Shown in pieces: positions 61,631-64,000 of a stretch of DNA of 64,000 bases. A program made the position numbers and the translations under genes. This DNA comes from Anaerolineales bacterium (GTDB taxonomy: Bacteria > Chloroflexota > Anaerolineae > Anaerolineales > UBA11579): NCBI GenBank assembly GCA_019637675.1, contig JAHBVE010000001.1, forward strand, positions 248,001 to 312,000, given 5' to 3'. The notes under the pieces are model-generated. The model did not search any database. It had not been told where the DNA came from and saw only the letters and a program-made list of their open reading frames with translations. The first letter of the stretch is position 1; every line of letters starts with the position of its first letter.

Positions 61631-61867
61631 CCGAGCAGGAGTAGTAGGTTCGCTTTACGCTCACAGAGAGCTGGGTGCAGTGGTGTAAGCCCGGCACGCG
61701 CAAAAGCAAACTGAACTCGCCTGCCAGCCTTAACCGGCACGGCAGCGGGCGGCGCCCGATACAGCGTTGAAAAGTGGCCGGAGCAGTTGACCGGCAACCC
61801 GGGTGGTACCGCGGGAGTTCTACTCTCGTCCCGATGCAAAGAAGCATCGAGTGACGAGAGTTTTTTG
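61631..61867 (+). ncRNA. T-box riboswitch controlling leuS
   Basis: The T-box sequence GGGTGGTACCGCGG at 61801-61814 is the diagnostic core that pairs with uncharged tRNA 3' ends. Stem I contains AGAGAGCTGGG (61665-61675) and a specifier loop CTGAACTCGCC whose CTC (61716-61718) reads leucine. A terminator follows: ACTCTCGTC/GACGAGAGT plus TTTTTT (61822-61866). Uncharged tRNA-Leu should favour the antiterminator and switch on leuS. Confidence 0.93.
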
Positions 61868-61953
61868 TTTAAGCAAGTCAGCAGTAGCGAGTTTGTAATT
61901 GGAGATTTGAGAGTAGAGATCAAGCTTATAACTGACCGCTAACAAGGAGACGA

Positions 61954-64000
<2,047 letters not shown>

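Overview
The window is about 64 kb of high-GC bacterial chromosome with densely packed genes on both strands. I infer a member of the Chloroflexota, most likely an Anaerolineae-like monoderm. The reasons are Thr/Pro-rich 'PTPTPT' linkers in many exported proteins, TPR and beta-propeller lipoproteins, a fused LPxTG-sortase protein, HrcA/CIRCE control of both chaperone operons, a T-box on leuS, RNase J, and no outer-membrane genes. No rRNA, phage, transposase or CRISPR array was seen, and the species cannot be named from this sequence.

Layout. 1-5 kb: miaB (partial), a small lipoprotein, a C39-like peptidase/TPR protein, and a secreted seven-bladed propeller plus sortase gene split by one in-frame amber codon. 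5.2-10 kb: the CIRCE-controlled hrcA-grpE-dnaK-dnaJ operon. 10.3-16.4 kb: two paralogous membrane proteins with an XRE regulator behind a palindromic operator, then a YdcF-like protein, prmA, trmD and two TPR proteins. 17-19.1 kb: CIRCE-groES-groEL. 19.2-19.4 kb: an unassigned structured RNA with its own promoter and terminator, then rnj. 21-27 kb: a LysM protein and an AttEFGH-like ABC exporter, AttH-like hydrolase and cupredoxin operon. 27-32.9 kb: ExoD-like protein, propeller lipoprotein, gap, PadR regulator with an orphan ModA, a DUF2218 protein and tRNA-Arg(CCG).

33-37.3 kb holds the most unusual locus: a LuxR-type response regulator, a polyprenyl synthetase, a 49-residue peptide gene ending in a Trp-containing tail (AWDSWGEAK), and a divergent histidine kinase with a PDZ-like domain and many membrane spans. 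This is the full part list of a ComQXPA pheromone system (prenyltransferase ComQ, Trp-prenylated peptide ComX, kinase ComP, regulator ComA). I know that system from Bacillus and other Firmicutes. Here the gene order is rearranged.

37.4-40.9 kb: jag (khpB), yidC, a PQQ-propeller lipoprotein, yidD, rnpA and rpmH. 41-49.3 kb: cell-wall functions (L,D-transpeptidase, amidase, class A PBP) with a flavin reductase, a MaoC hydratase and a propeller lipoprotein. 49.3-55 kb: a methylase-like protein lacking a DPPY motif, a phosphomutase-like enzyme, a repeat-rich intergenic stretch, an M24 peptidase and a DUF1684 protein. 55-56.1 kb: two paralogous membrane proteins behind a 36-bp perfect palindrome. 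56.1-59.7 kb: pstSCAB. 59.8-64 kb: an MFS exporter, tRNA-Ala(CGC), tRNA-Ala(GGC), a T-box and leuS (partial).

Two patterns run through the window. Many start codons have no Shine-Dalgarno sequence but carry a -10 box 6-8 nt upstream, which suggests leaderless transcripts. Several families of short palindromic repeats also sit in the intergenic gaps.
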